From Curtobacterium flaccumfaciens UCD-AKU (GTDB lineage: Bacteria; Actinomycetota; Actinomycetes; Actinomycetales; Microbacteriaceae): DNA of 64,000 bases. The notes under the pieces were generated by a model, which saw only the letters and a program-made list of their open reading frames with translations, did not search any database and was not told the origin of the DNA. Positions 46,327 to 59,627 of this stretch are shown piece by piece (position 1 is the first letter of the stretch; each line of letters opens with the position of its first letter). The position numbers and the translations under genes are program-made. The stretch is from positions 41,035 to 105,034 of the forward strand of contig NZ_APJN01000018.1 in assembly GCF_000349565.1 (NCBI RefSeq), read 5' to 3'.

Positions 46327-47559
46327 TCATGAGCCGGTGTCGGACGAGCCGTTGCCCACCGCCGAGCGGAACGTCGCACCGTCGCTCGAGAAGCCGGTGA
46401 CGTACCCGCTCGCGTTGACGTTGAGCGGCCCCGCGGACGCCGTTCCGGTGCCGGCGGCACCCGAGATGTCCGCCGTGTACTTCGCCCGCCCGAACGTGGT
46501 CGTCGTGATCAACCAGCCGTTCGTCGTCCAGCTGCCGACCCGGACCGTCGGCCGCGTCTCGAGCGTCCACTTCTGGTTCGTGTAGGTGTACGCGGGGTTC
46601 TGGCCGTACGCGTAGAAGCTGCAGCCGGCCGGCGCGGCGTCGGTGGAGGCGATGCAGCCGTCCACCCAGTCGTCCACCGCTCGCTTGGCGGCCTGCTGCC
46701 CCGCGGTCGTGAGGGTGGTCGTCATCTGCACCGGGGTCGACGTCGTCCGGCCGAACCCGCTGACGTCCGCCGATCCACCACGTGCCGTGGTCCACTTGCC
46801 GCCGTCGAAGGCGACGTCGTAGGTACCGGGCAGCGCGCGGAGGCTCACCGTGCCGTCCTTCGCGGTCCGCACGTTCCGGCCTGCGACCGTGACCGACGCA
46901 CCGGAGGGTCCGCGCACGGCGACGTCGACCGAGCCGAGCTCGGGGGCCTGGAGCTCCCAGACCGGGAACACACCCCAGTCGGTCCCGGTCTTGTCGAGCG
47001 TGAAGGTCGCGGCGACGTCCTGGCCACCCTGGCGCAGGTACGCCCGGACGGTCGCGGTGTCGCCGTCCGTCCGCGTCGCGGCGACGCGGTACCCGGTGAC
47101 CTTGTCCGATGCCTTCGCGTAGGCGGCGTCACCGAGCAGCACGTCGGACTTCCCACGTTCGATGCCCGCGTCGTCGAGGGCGTCGGCCACGCGTCCGGCC
47201 GTCAGGTCGTCGAGGAACGCCCGCACGGGGCGGTCGGCCGAGTGCGAGGCGGAACCGACCGAGTACCCGACGACCCCGGCGACGAGCAGCAGGACGACGG
47301 CGGTGCCACCCGAGATGATCCCGATGAGCTGCCCGCGGCGGAGCTTCCGGCGGGGACGCTGCGGCACCGGCCCGGGCGCTCCGGCGAAGCCGGCGCCGGG
47401 CGCTCCGGCGAAGCCGGCGCCGGGACCGACCGCAGGACCAGGGCCGACCGTCTGGCCGGCTGCGGCGGACGCGCCGTCGGTGCCACGGATCGAGGCCACC
47501 GGCGGGACGGCGCCCCAGCCGCCCTGCTGGTCCGGATCCTGCGCGTGCTGGTCGCTCAT
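46327..47559 (-). CDS. Single-pass membrane protein with extracytoplasmic beta-rich domain
   Basis: 410 residues, not recognised. A cytoplasmic Gly/Ala/Pro-rich head contains two copies of GAGFAGAP encoded by a 24-bp tandem repeat (about 47373-47424). A basic stretch RPRRKLRRGQ precedes a transmembrane helix (about 77-100). The 310-residue outside part has alternating hydrophobic strands and a cysteine pair (GCIAST and AAGCSF) near 315-330. Nothing marks an enzyme. ATG at 47559 with GGGGGAA upstream. It lies next to rpsL, divergent from nothing. Confidence 0.6.
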   Translation of the reverse strand: MSDQHAQDPDQQGGWGAVPPVASIRGTDGASAAAGQTVGPGPAVGPGAGFAGAPGAGFAGAPGPVPQRPRRKLRRGQLIGIISGGTAVVLLLVAGVVGYSVGSASHSADRPVRAFLDDLTAGRVADALDDAGIERGKSDVLLGDAAYAKASDKVTGYRVAATRTDGDTATVRAYLRQGGQDVAATFTLDKTGTDWGVFPVWELQAPELGSVDVAVRGPSGASVTVAGRNVRTAKDGTVSLRALPGTYDVAFDGGKWTTARGGSADVSGFGRTTSTPVQMTTTLTTAGQQAAKRAVDDWVDGCIASTDAAPAGCSFYAYGQNPAYTYTNQKWTLETRPTVRVGSWTTNGWLITTTTFGRAKYTADISGAAGTGTASAGPLNVNASGYVTGFSSDGATFRSAVGNGSSDTGS

Positions 47560-47596
47560 CGTTCCCCCGTTTGGTGTGCGTCGTGCTGTCCGAAGA

Positions 47597-48124
47597 CTAC
47601 CGCTCGGCGGGTCCCTCGCCCGCGTTCGTCCGGTTGTGCCCGGAGAGTCCGCCCGACCCGTCCGCGCCGCTGGTCGCGTGCGTCCCGTCGGTCGCGACCG
47701 AGCCGCCCGCGGTCCGCGCCTGGTGGCGAGCCGTCGCGATCCCGCCGAGCACCGACAGGAGCGCCACCACGACGGAACCGACCACGAACGGGCCGAGGGC
47801 GTATCCCGCGGGGAAGACGAGGAGCTCGGTCGCGTCCGAGCGGACGAGTGCGTAGCCCACGGCTCCGACGCCGAGCATGACCAGGTAGACGGTCGCCGCC
47901 GCGACGAGGGCGGTCACCCCGGGGTTGCCGTCGCGGACACCCGCCGCGGTCGCCAGTAAGACGACCACCGCGCCGCCGACCACCATCGCGGGCCCGAGGT
48001 ACGGGGTGGCGTCGGGCTGCGAGATGACCTCGACGTCGGCGAGCAGGGCTTCGAAGCCCGTGACGGCGATCACGAGCGCGATGAAGAGGATCGACGTCAT
48101 CGTCGCGATCAGCCACCGGGACAT
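47597..48124 (-). CDS. Small four-helix membrane protein, unknown
   Basis: 175 residues. Hydrophobic segments at about 5-24, 42-62, 69-93 and 103-132, then a Gly/Ala/Thr-rich soluble tail of about 40. It resembles small Microbacteriaceae-type membrane proteins, perhaps the DUF6121 group, but I cannot confirm that. The ATG at 48122-48124 sits 6 nt after TACGAT, suggesting a leaderless start. Confidence 0.6.
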   Translation of the reverse strand: MSRWLIATMTSILFIALVIAVTGFEALLADVEVISQPDATPYLGPAMVVGGAVVVLLATAAGVRDGNPGVTALVAAATVYLVMLGVGAVGYALVRSDATELLVFPAGYALGPFVVGSVVVALLSVLGGIATARHQARTAGGSVATDGTHATSGADGSGGLSGHNRTNAGEGPAER

Positions 48125-48130
48125 GGGCCG

Positions 48131-48136
48131 ATCGTA
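48131..48136 (-). promoter_or_regulatory. -10 box, leaderless membrane protein gene
   Basis: TACGAT on the minus strand, 6 nt before the ATG at 48124. Confidence 0.5.
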
Positions 48137-48151
48137 TCGCCGACCGGCTGG

Positions 48152-48763
48152 TCAGCGAGCGGGTTCGGCGTGGTCCGTGTCGTCGGCGTGCGCACGGTCG
48201 GACTGCTCCTGCGCTGCGGCGACCAGGGCGAGCGCGATGGTCGCCGTGATGATCGGGACGGTCTCCGTCATCGGGGCGGGCGCCTCCGGCACCGTCGCGG
48301 GCACGAGATCCGACGTCGTCGGGCGGGTCGGGTCCGTCGCGACCGTCGCGTCCGCCAGGTCGACCCGCTGGAGGCCCGTGGTCGCGTCCGTCTCGCCGGC
48401 CCCCTCCGGCTCGTGGTCGCGCAGCGCCGGCCCGATGACCGGCAGGACCCCGGTCGTGGCCGGCGGCTCCGCGCGCAGGACCGGCGGCTCGGCCGCAGCG
48501 GACCCGTCGCGCTTCGCCGCGCGACGCGCACGGACCATCTTCACCAGGACGACGACGGCGACGATCGCCCAGATGCCGTTGACGATCGTCGAGGGGACGG
48601 CGTGGTGGGCGGCGACGTTGACGGCCACCGCGAGGCCGCCGACCAGGTTGAGCAACTGGTAGAGCGGACCGTTCGGGATCCTGCCCGTGGAGAACAAGAT
48701 GTAACCAGCAAGGACGGTTACTGCCCCGAACCAACCGAGGAATTCGACGATTCCGACCAACAC
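48152..48763 (-). CDS. CBU_0592-type membrane protein
   Basis: 203 residues. The first 75 match the CBU_0592 pattern: LGWFGAVTVLAGYILFSTG, then YQLLNLVGGLAVAVNV and the VNGIWAIVAVVVL helix, so three transmembrane segments. The rest is an Ala/Pro/Glu/Thr-rich tail with a late hydrophobic patch (IITATIALALVAAA). Function is unknown. The tail contains an in-frame copy of the repeat core CTGGAGGCCCGTGG (48367-48380). GTG start at 48763; a TTG follows directly. Confidence 0.7.
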   Translation of the reverse strand: MLVGIVEFLGWFGAVTVLAGYILFSTGRIPNGPLYQLLNLVGGLAVAVNVAAHHAVPSTIVNGIWAIVAVVVLVKMVRARRAAKRDGSAAAEPPVLRAEPPATTGVLPVIGPALRDHEPEGAGETDATTGLQRVDLADATVATDPTRPTTSDLVPATVPEAPAPMTETVPIITATIALALVAAAQEQSDRAHADDTDHAEPAR

Positions 48764-48849
48764 GCGCGACTCCGGGCACGACGAGGAACGGCCGATTCGA
48801 GCCGACCGTTCGAGAGGGGATGAGCAGCCGCGGACACGGCGCCGTGAGC

Positions 48850-48855
48850 ATCGTA
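48850..48855 (-). promoter_or_regulatory. Possible -10 box upstream of the CBU_0592-type gene
   Basis: TACGAT on the minus strand about 90 nt before the gene at 48152-48763, just after a CCGCGAC/GTCGCGG hairpin (48860-48877). No clear -35 box. Confidence 0.3.
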
Positions 48856-48924
48856 ATCTCCGCGACGGGCGTCGCGGAAGTGATGTCGGCGTGGCGCGGC
48901 CGACACCGGTCCGTGCGGGTCGGA

Positions 48925-49173
48925 TCAGCCCGCCGCGGTGCCGCCTGCGTCCGTCGTCACGTCCTTCGAGCGGAAGCGCCCGATCGACCAGAGCTGGCGG
49001 AGTGCGACCGCCACGGTGTTCGGTTCGAGCACCTCGCCCTGTTTCGTCGCGCCGACGGGTACCGGCACCTCGGCGAACCGCAGGATCGTCGGTCTCGCCC
49101 GGTCCGCGTCCTGCACCTCGACGGAACGGATCGCGGCGGCGCCGATGTCGACGCCGACGATGCTCTTCGACAT
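48925..49173 (-). pseudogene. pilM: Truncated pilM remnant (type IV pilus assembly)
   Basis: 82 residues. The first 71 match the actin-like N-terminus of PilM: SKSIVGVDIGAAAIRSVEVQ, then ALRQLWSIGRFRSKDV. A full PilM has about 340-360 residues and continues with a VxxGVxNQxVxxR strand. Here the frame breaks into TTDAGGTAAG and stops, and no PilM-like sequence continues downstream. It lies 61 nt after the prepilin peptidase gene on the same strand, as pilM often does in actinobacterial pilus clusters. No other pilus gene is present. Expression of a short product is possible but unlikely to be useful. Confidence 0.75.
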
Positions 49174-49234
49174 GGGCGGTCCTTCCCCGTGACCGTCTTC
49201 GGGTCGGTCTGGTGGCGCAGCGCGTGACGAGGCG

Positions 49235-50086
49235 TCAGGCGAGTCCGAGGAGGCGCAGGTAGCCATCCCACGCGGGCGCACCGACGGCGATGCCGAGCCA
49301 GGCACCCGCGAGCATCCAGGGGCCGAACGGGATCCCGCTCCGGCGGCCCGCCCGGCGCACGGCCAGGAGGACGACTGCGAAGGTACCGCCGAGCAGGAAC
49401 GCGGCGGAAGAACCCACCGCGAGGGGTCCCCATCCGAGGTACGCCAGCACGAGACCGAGCACGCCGGCGAGCTTCACGTCCCCGAGTCCCATCCCGCCGA
49501 GGACCGCCAGCGCGAGCAAGAGGTAGACACCGCCGAGGACGACGAGACCGCCGATCCCGCGGACCGCGGCGCCCCAGTCCCCGGACACCACCGATGCCAC
49601 GAGCAGGAGCACGGGCAACACGATGTACGCCGGCAGCACGATCCGGTTCGGCAGGGTGTGGGTGTCGAGGTCGATGAGCGTCAACGAGATGCTGATCGCC
49701 ATCAGGTACAGCAGTGCGACGAGCAGGATCGCAGCGTGGATCGCTCCGGGAAGACCGTCCGGTGCCGCCCACGTCGGCCACGGTGCGAGGACCGAGAGCA
49801 GGGTCACCGCGACGAACAGGAGGCCCGTGGCGGCCTCGACGAGCGGGTACCGAGCCGAGATGGGCGCGTCGCAGTCACGGCACCGGGCACGCAGGAGGAG
49901 CCAGGACACCACCGGCACATTGTCGCGCCCCCGGATCTCGTGGCCGCAGCCGGGGCAGGAGCTGGCCGGTGCGACGACCGACATCCCGGCGGGGATGCGG
50001 TGCACGACGACGTTCAGGAACGACCCGATCGCGAGACCGAGCAGACCGACCAACGCGGTGACGAGGGGCAGCGCCGAGGTGGACAC
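49235..50086 (-). CDS. pilD: Prepilin peptidase / type IV leader peptidase
   Basis: 283 residues. Cleaves and N-methylates type IV prepilins at the inner membrane. The zinc-binding tetracysteine loop is CPGCGHEI...CRDCDAPI near residues 40-75. The catalytic Asp pair is in LIDLDTHTLPN and GMGLGDVKLAG. About eight transmembrane segments. I chose the GTG at 50084-50086 because GGAGGTGA lies 8 nt before it, a near-perfect ribosome site; in-frame starts upstream lack one. The enzyme looks intact, although only a pilM fragment remains beside it. Confidence 0.9.
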   Translation of the reverse strand: MSTSALPLVTALVGLLGLAIGSFLNVVVHRIPAGMSVVAPASSCPGCGHEIRGRDNVPVVSWLLLRARCRDCDAPISARYPLVEAATGLLFVAVTLLSVLAPWPTWAAPDGLPGAIHAAILLVALLYLMAISISLTLIDLDTHTLPNRIVLPAYIVLPVLLLVASVVSGDWGAAVRGIGGLVVLGGVYLLLALAVLGGMGLGDVKLAGVLGLVLAYLGWGPLAVGSSAAFLLGGTFAVVLLAVRRAGRRSGIPFGPWMLAGAWLGIAVGAPAWDGYLRLLGLA

Positions 50087-50337
50087 GGTGCCGGTCACCT
50101 CCCCGTCGGGGTGCCGTCGGTGCGGTCTCGCTGCGGTCGTTCGGGTGCACATGACGACCAGCCTCACGGACCGCGGACCGCTCCGTGGCCTCAGACCGGC
50201 AGGCGGTGGAGGACATCGGCGCGATGCCGCCTGTGGAGGAACACCGCGACGAACGGCACCAGGTCGACACGGGCCGGACAGCGCGACGCAGCGGAATCCC
50301 TCTCGACGCGCGCCCCCGCCCGGGCACATGATGAGAC

Positions 50338-50733
50338 ATGGACATCACGAGCGTGACCGTGGGGCTGCCCGTCACCGACATCGAGGCGTCCTGCCTCTGG
50401 TACGGCGCGGTCTTCGAGCGCACCGAGCCGGACCTCGAACCCGAGGACGGCGTCGCCGAGTACGAGGTCGGCGGCATCTGGATCCAGCTCTACGTCGACG
50501 AACAGGCCGAGGAGAACCCGGTCAGCGTCCGCTTCGGCGTCGACGACGTCGCCGCGCAGCACGCACGGATCGGCGCGCTCGGCATCGACATCGGCCCCGT
50601 CGAGTGCGTCGACGGCGCGGTCGACTGGTTCGACGTCCGCGACCCCGACGGCAACGTGCTGAGCCTGTTCTCGCTGGTCGACGAGACCGGTCGCGGCTCC
50701 GGCCGCGACAACGGCGCGGGCCGCGCGCTCTAG
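50338..50733 (+). CDS. VOC-family (glyoxalase-like) protein
   Basis: 131 residues. TSVTVGLPVTDIEASCLWY opens the VOC fold, with GGIWIQLYVDE and a second half ending in VDWFDVRDPDGNVLSLFSL. Metal ligand candidates are Glu in the C-terminal strand and Gln in IQLY. The substrate is unknown; this could be a glyoxalase, dioxygenase or resistance-type binding protein. It converges with rpoC across a dispersed repeat. Confidence 0.85.
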   Translation: MDITSVTVGLPVTDIEASCLWYGAVFERTEPDLEPEDGVAEYEVGGIWIQLYVDEQAEENPVSVRFGVDDVAAQHARIGALGIDIGPVECVDGAVDWFDVRDPDGNVLSLFSLVDETGRGSGRDNGAGRAL

Positions 50734-50751
50734 CCGCGACCCCACGGCGGA

Positions 50752-50787
50752 CGGGAGGCCCGTGACGGCCGGGCACCGTGCCTCCAG
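50752..50787. repeat. Dispersed GC-rich inverted repeat
   Basis: CGGGAGGCCCGTG (50752-50764) and CACCGTGCCTCCAG (50774-50787) oppose each other with one mismatch in the core. CGTGACGGCC (50761-50770) also pairs exactly with GGCCGTCACG (50787-50796). It lies between the convergent VOC gene and rpoC. Confidence 0.7.
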
Positions 50788-50809
50788 GCCGTCACGTGGT
50801 GACGACACG

Positions 50810-50847
50810 ACGAAGGCCCCGCCTCCTTGCGGAGACGGGGCCTTCGT
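50810..50847 (-). terminator. Terminator of rpoB-rpoC
   Basis: ACGAAGGCCCCG (50810-50821) pairs with CGGGGCCTTCGT (50836-50847), with an inner CTCC/GGAG stem and one mismatch. 16 nt past the rpoC stop. Confidence 0.85.
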
Positions 50848-50862
50848 GGGATCACATCAGGC

Positions 50863-54744
<3,882 letters not shown>

Positions 54745-54788
54745 TGTTCTTCTCTCTTGCTGATTCAGGCTTCGATGTACGGGCGGGA

Positions 54789-57700
54789 TCAGATGTCGTC
54801 GACGGAGGACGACTCGAACCGCGAGGAGATGTTGATGCCCAGCTCCTCCGCAGCGCGGAAGACCTCGTCATCGTTGTCGCGCAGGCTGACCGCCTGGCCG
54901 TCGGCCGAGAGGACCTCGACGTTCAGGCAGAGCGACTGCATCTCCTTCATGAGGACCTTGAAGGACTCGGGGATACCGGGCTCCTGGATGTTCTCGCCCT
55001 TGACGATCGCCTCGTAGACCTTCACGCGGCCGAGGATGTCGTCGGACTTGATCGTCAGGAGCTCCTGGAGGGCGTAAGCGGCGCCGTACGCTTCGAGCGC
55101 CCACACCTCCATCTCACCGAATCGCTGTCCACCGAACTGCGCCTTACCACCCAGTGGCTGCTGCGTGATCATCGAGTACGGACCGGTCGAACGCGCGTGG
55201 ATCTTGTCGTCGACCAGGTGGTGCAGCTTGAGGATGTACATGTAGCCGACCGAGACGGGCTCCGGGAACGGCTCGCCGGAGCGGCCGTCGAAGAGCTGCG
55301 CCTTGCCGGACGAGCCGATCAGGCGCTCGCCGTCGCGGTTCGGGAGGGTCGAGTCGAGGAGGCCCTCGATCTCGCGCTCGTACGCACCGTCGAACACCGG
55401 GGTGGCGACCTTGGTGCCGGGCTCGGCGCTGTGCGCTGCCTCCGGCAGGTTCTCGGCCCACTCCTGGATGCCCTCGACGTTCCAGCCCTGCTTGGCGAGC
55501 CACCCGAGGTGGATCTCGAGCACCTGACCGAAGTTCATGCGGCCGGGGACGCCGAGCGGGTTGAGGACGATGTCGACGGGGGTGCCGTCGGCGAGGAACG
55601 GCATGTCCTCGACCGGGAGGATGGTCGAGATGACGCCCTTGTTGCCGTGACGACCGGCGAGCTTGTCACCCGCGGTGATCTTGCGCTTCTGGGCGATGTA
55701 GACGACCACGCGCTGGTTGACGCCCGAGCCGAGCTCGTCGTCACCGTCCTGCGAGTCGAACACCTTGACGCCGATGATCGTGCCCTCTTCACCGTGGGGC
55801 ACCTTGAGCGAGGTGTCGCGGACTTCGCGCGACTTCTCGTTGAAGATGGCACGGAGCAGACGTTCCTCGGCGCTCAGCTCGGTCTCGCCCTTCGGCGTGA
55901 CCTTGCCGACGAGGATGTCGCCGGGGCGGACCTCGGCACCGATGCGGATGATGCCGCGCTCGTCGAGGTCGGCCAGCAGGTCCGGGCTGACGTTGGGGAG
56001 GTCACGGGTGATCTCCTCCTTGCCGAGCTTCGTGTCGCGGGCGTCGACCTCGTACTCCTCGATGTGGATCGAGGAGAGCGTGTCGTCCTTGATGAGGTTC
56101 TGCGACAGGATCATCGCGTCCTCGTAGTTGTAGCCCTCCCACGGCATGAACGCGACGAGGAGGTTCTTGCCGAGCGCGAGCTCGCCGTTCTCCGTCGCGG
56201 GACCGTCGGCGATGACCTCGCCCTGCTCGACGCGCTCGCCTGCGGAGACGATGACGCGGTGGTTGTAGCTCGTGCCCTGGTTGGAGCGGTCGAACTTGCG
56301 CAGGTAGTAGGTCTGCGTGCCGCCCTCGTCGAGCTGCAGGGTGACGGCGTCGGCCGAGACCTCGGAGACGACACCGGCCTTGTCGGCGGTGACGACGTCG
56401 CCGGCGTCGATGGCCGTGTAGCCCTCCATGCCGGTGCCGACGAGCGGCGACTCGGAGCGGAGCAGCGGGACGGCCTGACGCTGCATGTTCGCACCCATGA
56501 GGGCGCGGTTCGCGTCGTCGTGCTCGAGGAACGGGATGAGCGACGTCGCGACCGACACCATCTGGCGCGGGGAGACGTCCATGTAGTCGACCTCGCCCTT
56601 GGCGACGAGTTCGACCTCGCCGCCCTTCTTGCGGACGAGCACCTTGTCGTCGGCGAAGTGGAAGTCGTTCGTCAGCGGGGCGTTGGCCTGCGCGACGACG
56701 AAGTCGTCCTCTTCCGAAGCGGTGAGGTAGTCGATGGTCTTCGTGACCTCGCCGTCGACGACGCGACGGTACGGGGTCTCGATGAAACCGAACGAGTTGA
56801 TCCGACCGAACGACGCGAGCGAACCGATCAGGCCGATGTTCGGGCCTTCCGGGGTCTCGATCGGGCACATGCGGCCGTAGTGCGACGGGTGGACGTCGCG
56901 GACCTCGACGCCGGCACGCTCGCGGGACAGACCACCCGGGCCGAGGGCCGACAGGCGACGCTTGTGCGTCAGACCCGCGAGCGGGTTGTTCTGGTCCATG
57001 AACTGCGACAGCTGGGAGGTCCCGAAGAACTCCTTGATCGCGGCGACGACCGGACGCACGTTGATGAGCGTCTGGGGCGTGATCGCCTCGATGTCCTGCG
57101 TGGTCATGCGCTCGCGGACGACGCGCTCCATGCGGGACAGACCCGTGCGGACCTGGTTCTGGATGAGCTCGCCGACGGCGCGGATGCGACGGTTGCCGAA
57201 GTGGTCGATGTCGTCCACGTCGAGGCGCAGCTGCACCGGCTCGCCGTCACGGATGCCGTCGATCGTGGTGCGCTCGGCGTGCAGCGACACCAGGTACTTG
57301 ATCGTCGCGACGATGTCCTTGACGGTGAGCACCGAGTCGGACAGCGGGGCGTCCATGCCGAGCTTGCGGTTGACCTTGTACCGGCCGACCTTCGCCAGGT
57401 CGTAGCGCTTCGAGTTGAAGTAGAAGTTGTCGAGGAGCGCACGCGCGGCCTCGGCAGCGACCTGCTCGCCCGGGCGGAGCTTGCGGTAGATGTCCTTGAG
57501 CGCCTCTTCCTTCGTGAGGACGGCGTCCTTCTCGAGGGTCGACTCGATCGACGCGAAGCCCTGGAACTCGTCCATGATCTCTTCGCTCGTCAGGCCGAGG
57601 GCCTTGAGGAAGACGGTCACGGACTGCTTGCGCTTGCGGTCGATGCGCACGCCCACCTGGTCGCGCTTGTCGATCTCGAACTCGAGCCAGGCACCACGCG

Positions 57701-58277
57701 ACGGGATGATCCGCGCCGAGTAGATGTCCTTGTCGGAGGTCTTCTCCTGCTGGCGCTCGAAGTACACGCCGGGCGAACGGACGAGCTGCGACACGACGAC
57801 GCGCTCGGTGCCGTTGATGATGAACGTGCCGCGCTCGGTCATGAGCGGGAAGTCGCCCATGAAGACCGTCTGCGTCTTGATCTCACCCGTCATGTGGTTC
57901 ATGAACTCGGCGTTGACGTACAGCGGAGCGGCGTAGGTCTTGCCGCGCTCCTTGCAGTCGTCGATCGAGTACTTCGGGTCCTCGAGCTCGGGAGCCGTGA
58001 ACGAGAGCTGCATGGTCTCGCCGAGGTCCTCGATCGGGGAGATCTCCTCGAAGATCTCCTCGAGCCCCGAGTGCAGCGCGAGGTCGGTGCGACCCTGCTC
58101 CTGCCCTTCGGCGAGGCGGGCCTTCCAGACGTCGTTGCCGACGAGCCAGTCGAAGCTCTCCGTCTGGAGTGCGAGCAGATCAGGAACCGTGAGGGTGTCC
58201 GTGATCTTGGCGAACGAGAGTCGCGAGTGGTTGCGACCGTTCTTGGGGTTGGTGGATGCGTTGGGCGCAGCAGCCAA
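54789..58277 (-). CDS. rpoB: RNA polymerase beta subunit
   Basis: 1162 residues. The rifampicin-resistance region is [15 protein letters not shown]...[13 protein letters not shown] (about 417-449), with Asp428, His438 and Ser443, all the sensitive-type residues. [10 protein letters not shown] and the RHGNKGVIS segment are also present. I chose the TTG at 58275-58277 because GGAGGT lies 7 nt before it; an in-frame ATG 105 nt upstream adds unconserved residues. rpoB and rpoC form one transcription unit. Confidence 0.98.
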   Translation of the reverse strand: MAAAPNASTNPKNGRNHSRLSFAKITDTLTVPDLLALQTESFDWLVGNDVWKARLAEGQEQGRTDLALHSGLEEIFEEISPIEDLGETMQLSFTAPELEDPKYSIDDCKERGKTYAAPLYVNAEFMNHMTGEIKTQTVFMGDFPLMTERGTFIINGTERVVVSQLVRSPGVYFERQQEKTSDKDIYSARIIPSRGAWLEFEIDKRDQVGVRIDRKRKQSVTVFLKALGLTSEEIMDEFQGFASIESTLEKDAVLTKEEALKDIYRKLRPGEQVAAEAARALLDNFYFNSKRYDLAKVGRYKVNRKLGMDAPLSDSVLTVKDIVATIKYLVSLHAERTTIDGIRDGEPVQLRLDVDDIDHFGNRRIRAVGELIQNQVRTGLSRMERVVRERMTTQDIEAITPQTLINVRPVVAAIKEFFGTSQLSQFMDQNNPLAGLTHKRRLSALGPGGLSRERAGVEVRDVHPSHYGRMCPIETPEGPNIGLIGSLASFGRINSFGFIETPYRRVVDGEVTKTIDYLTASEEDDFVVAQANAPLTNDFHFADDKVLVRKKGGEVELVAKGEVDYMDVSPRQMVSVATSLIPFLEHDDANRALMGANMQRQAVPLLRSESPLVGTGMEGYTAIDAGDVVTADKAGVVSEVSADAVTLQLDEGGTQTYYLRKFDRSNQGTSYNHRVIVSAGERVEQGEVIADGPATENGELALGKNLLVAFMPWEGYNYEDAMILSQNLIKDDTLSSIHIEEYEVDARDTKLGKEEITRDLPNVSPDLLADLDERGIIRIGAEVRPGDILVGKVTPKGETELSAEERLLRAIFNEKSREVRDTSLKVPHGEEGTIIGVKVFDSQDGDDELGSGVNQRVVVYIAQKRKITAGDKLAGRHGNKGVISTILPVEDMPFLADGTPVDIVLNPLGVPGRMNFGQVLEIHLGWLAKQGWNVEGIQEWAENLPEAAHSAEPGTKVATPVFDGAYEREIEGLLDSTLPNRDGERLIGSSGKAQLFDGRSGEPFPEPVSVGYMYILKLHHLVDDKIHARSTGPYSMITQQPLGGKAQFGGQRFGEMEVWALEAYGAAYALQELLTIKSDDILGRVKVYEAIVKGENIQEPGIPESFKVLMKEMQSLCLNVEVLSADGQAVSLRDNDDEVFRAAEELGINISSRFESSSVDDI

Positions 58278-58695
58278 GGGTGTGACCTCCGGTAGGCCCC
58301 GTCGGGCCGACACTGACGAGCAGTGTGTAGGTGAGTGGATTGATCGCTCGGCGAACCCTGAGAGTGCAAGCCCTGCGACCACGCCGACGCGTGCCTGACG
58401 CGGAACGTCGGTGCACGTGTGGGATGATCTCCGTGAGCGGTACCCGCCGCCATATACGGGTCCGGCTGCACCAGGGCGAGATGAGTTTCTGTCTCAGAAC
58501 TCTGCGTCGACCGAAATATGACGACACGGATGCCAGGGAGCGCGAACTGTCATCATAGTTCGCTCCGCGGCGTGCTGTCCAGTCCCGGCTTGACCGGATT
58601 CGGCAGTGGCGTGTATAAGCCGCCGGACGCCGCTTCCATTCCCCTGCGCAGGCAGCCGAGACGCATCCGATGTGCGGCCCGGACGCGCCCCCTGC
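58278..58695 (-). other. rpoB leader and upstream region, no gene seen
   Basis: 418 nt with no recognised gene on either strand. It holds the rpoB promoter (58552-58581) and a leader of about 268 nt. I saw no known attenuator or riboswitch. TTATAC near 58612-58618 resembles a second upstream -10 but has no good -35. Confidence 0.5.
58552..58581 (-). promoter_or_regulatory. Promoter of rpoB-rpoC
   Basis: On the minus strand, TGGACA (58576-58581), an 18-bp spacer and TATGAT (58552-58557). The start would be near 58545, about 268 nt before the rpoB TTG. Confidence 0.75.
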
Positions 58696-59295
58696 TCAGC
58701 CCAGACGCTCGCGATCGACGCGATCCGCGCCTCCCGGCCCGCCCGGCAGTCCGGCCAGCGCACGGAACGCGTCCTCGGGACGCCGCGTGCGGACGAACGT
58801 GACCCGCCCCCGGTCGTCGGTGAGCTCGATCCCGAGCCCCGGCGTGAGGATGAGCGCCCGCACGCCGCGACGGATCCGCAGGCCGACCCCGCCGTAGGTG
58901 GCCGCGTCCGCCTCGACCAGACGGACGTCGGTGATCCGCCGGCGCGCGATGCGTCGCGGCGGGAGCGGACGGAAGTGCAGGGTCACGTGCCGCTCGGTGA
59001 CGGTGAACCCGGCACGGGCGAGGACGAGCAGCAGTCCGAGGGCGACGGCGAGCAGTCCCGGCACCAGGAGCGCGACCTCGGGTGCATCGCCCGGCCAGCC
59101 GAGCACGGCGGCGGACAGCCCGGCGCCGGCCACGAACAGCGCGGTGCCGACGACGCGCATCCAGGTCGGCGCCGCCTCGCGGTCGGCGTGGAACGGCCTG
59201 GAGGCCCGGATCGCCCGGGTGGGTCGGCTCCCGGACCGGTGGGGGTCCGGGGTGGTGCGGCGTGTGGTGGGCACGCTCATGGTGTCGGCGGTCAT
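58696..59295 (-). CDS. Two-helix membrane protein with PH-like domain
   Basis: 199 residues. A disordered Thr/Arg/Pro head (1-40) is followed by two transmembrane segments (about 46-66 and 73-92). A beta-rich part follows, with VTERHVTLHFRPLPPRRIAR and ADAATYGGVGLRIRRGVRAL, the pattern of bacterial PH-like domains, ending in a Gly-rich tail. Function is unknown. The ATG at 59293-59295 has AGGAG upstream; a second in-frame ATG is 15 nt later. The head contains an in-frame copy of the repeat core (59198-59209). Confidence 0.62.
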   Translation of the reverse strand: MTADTMSVPTTRRTTPDPHRSGSRPTRAIRASRPFHADREAAPTWMRVVGTALFVAGAGLSAAVLGWPGDAPEVALLVPGLLAVALGLLLVLARAGFTVTERHVTLHFRPLPPRRIARRRITDVRLVEADAATYGGVGLRIRRGVRALILTPGLGIELTDDRGRVTFVRTRRPEDAFRALAGLPGGPGGADRVDRERLG

Positions 59296-59627
59296 GACGG
59301 AGGTCTCCTGCGGCGGATCAGCAGTGGTGCACTCGTCATCGGGTGCGGTGCGTTCGACGGCCAGCGCGCGCGGGTGGCCGGAGGGGTGGCGCGCAGCAGC
59401 ACGCCGACGGCGCGCACGCTCGAGCGGTGGGGGCGCTCAGGGGCACGTCGTGGTCACGGTGTCCGGGCGGACGCGTGGGGTGTGGGGCACACACGCATCG
59501 ACGCTCGGGCGTCGTGACGACAGGCGTCAACGGTAGGCGACGAGTCTTGGCGTCCGCTGGCCGTCGATGTGCACGCATCCACCTGTCCCGAGTGCGTCAC
59601 CCGGGGACGACGTCGGGCTGCCGACGG
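59296..59627 (-). other. Intergenic, nothing recognised
   Basis: 332 nt between the response regulator stop and the PH-like gene. It is GC-rich with many short inverted repeats, but no promoter with normal spacing, no RNA gene and no supported reading frame. Confidence 0.4.

Noticed and set aside
57000..57060. Rifampicin- or streptomycin-resistance mutations
   Set aside because: RpoB Asp428, His438 and Ser443 and S12 Lys43 and Lys88 are all sensitive-type residues.
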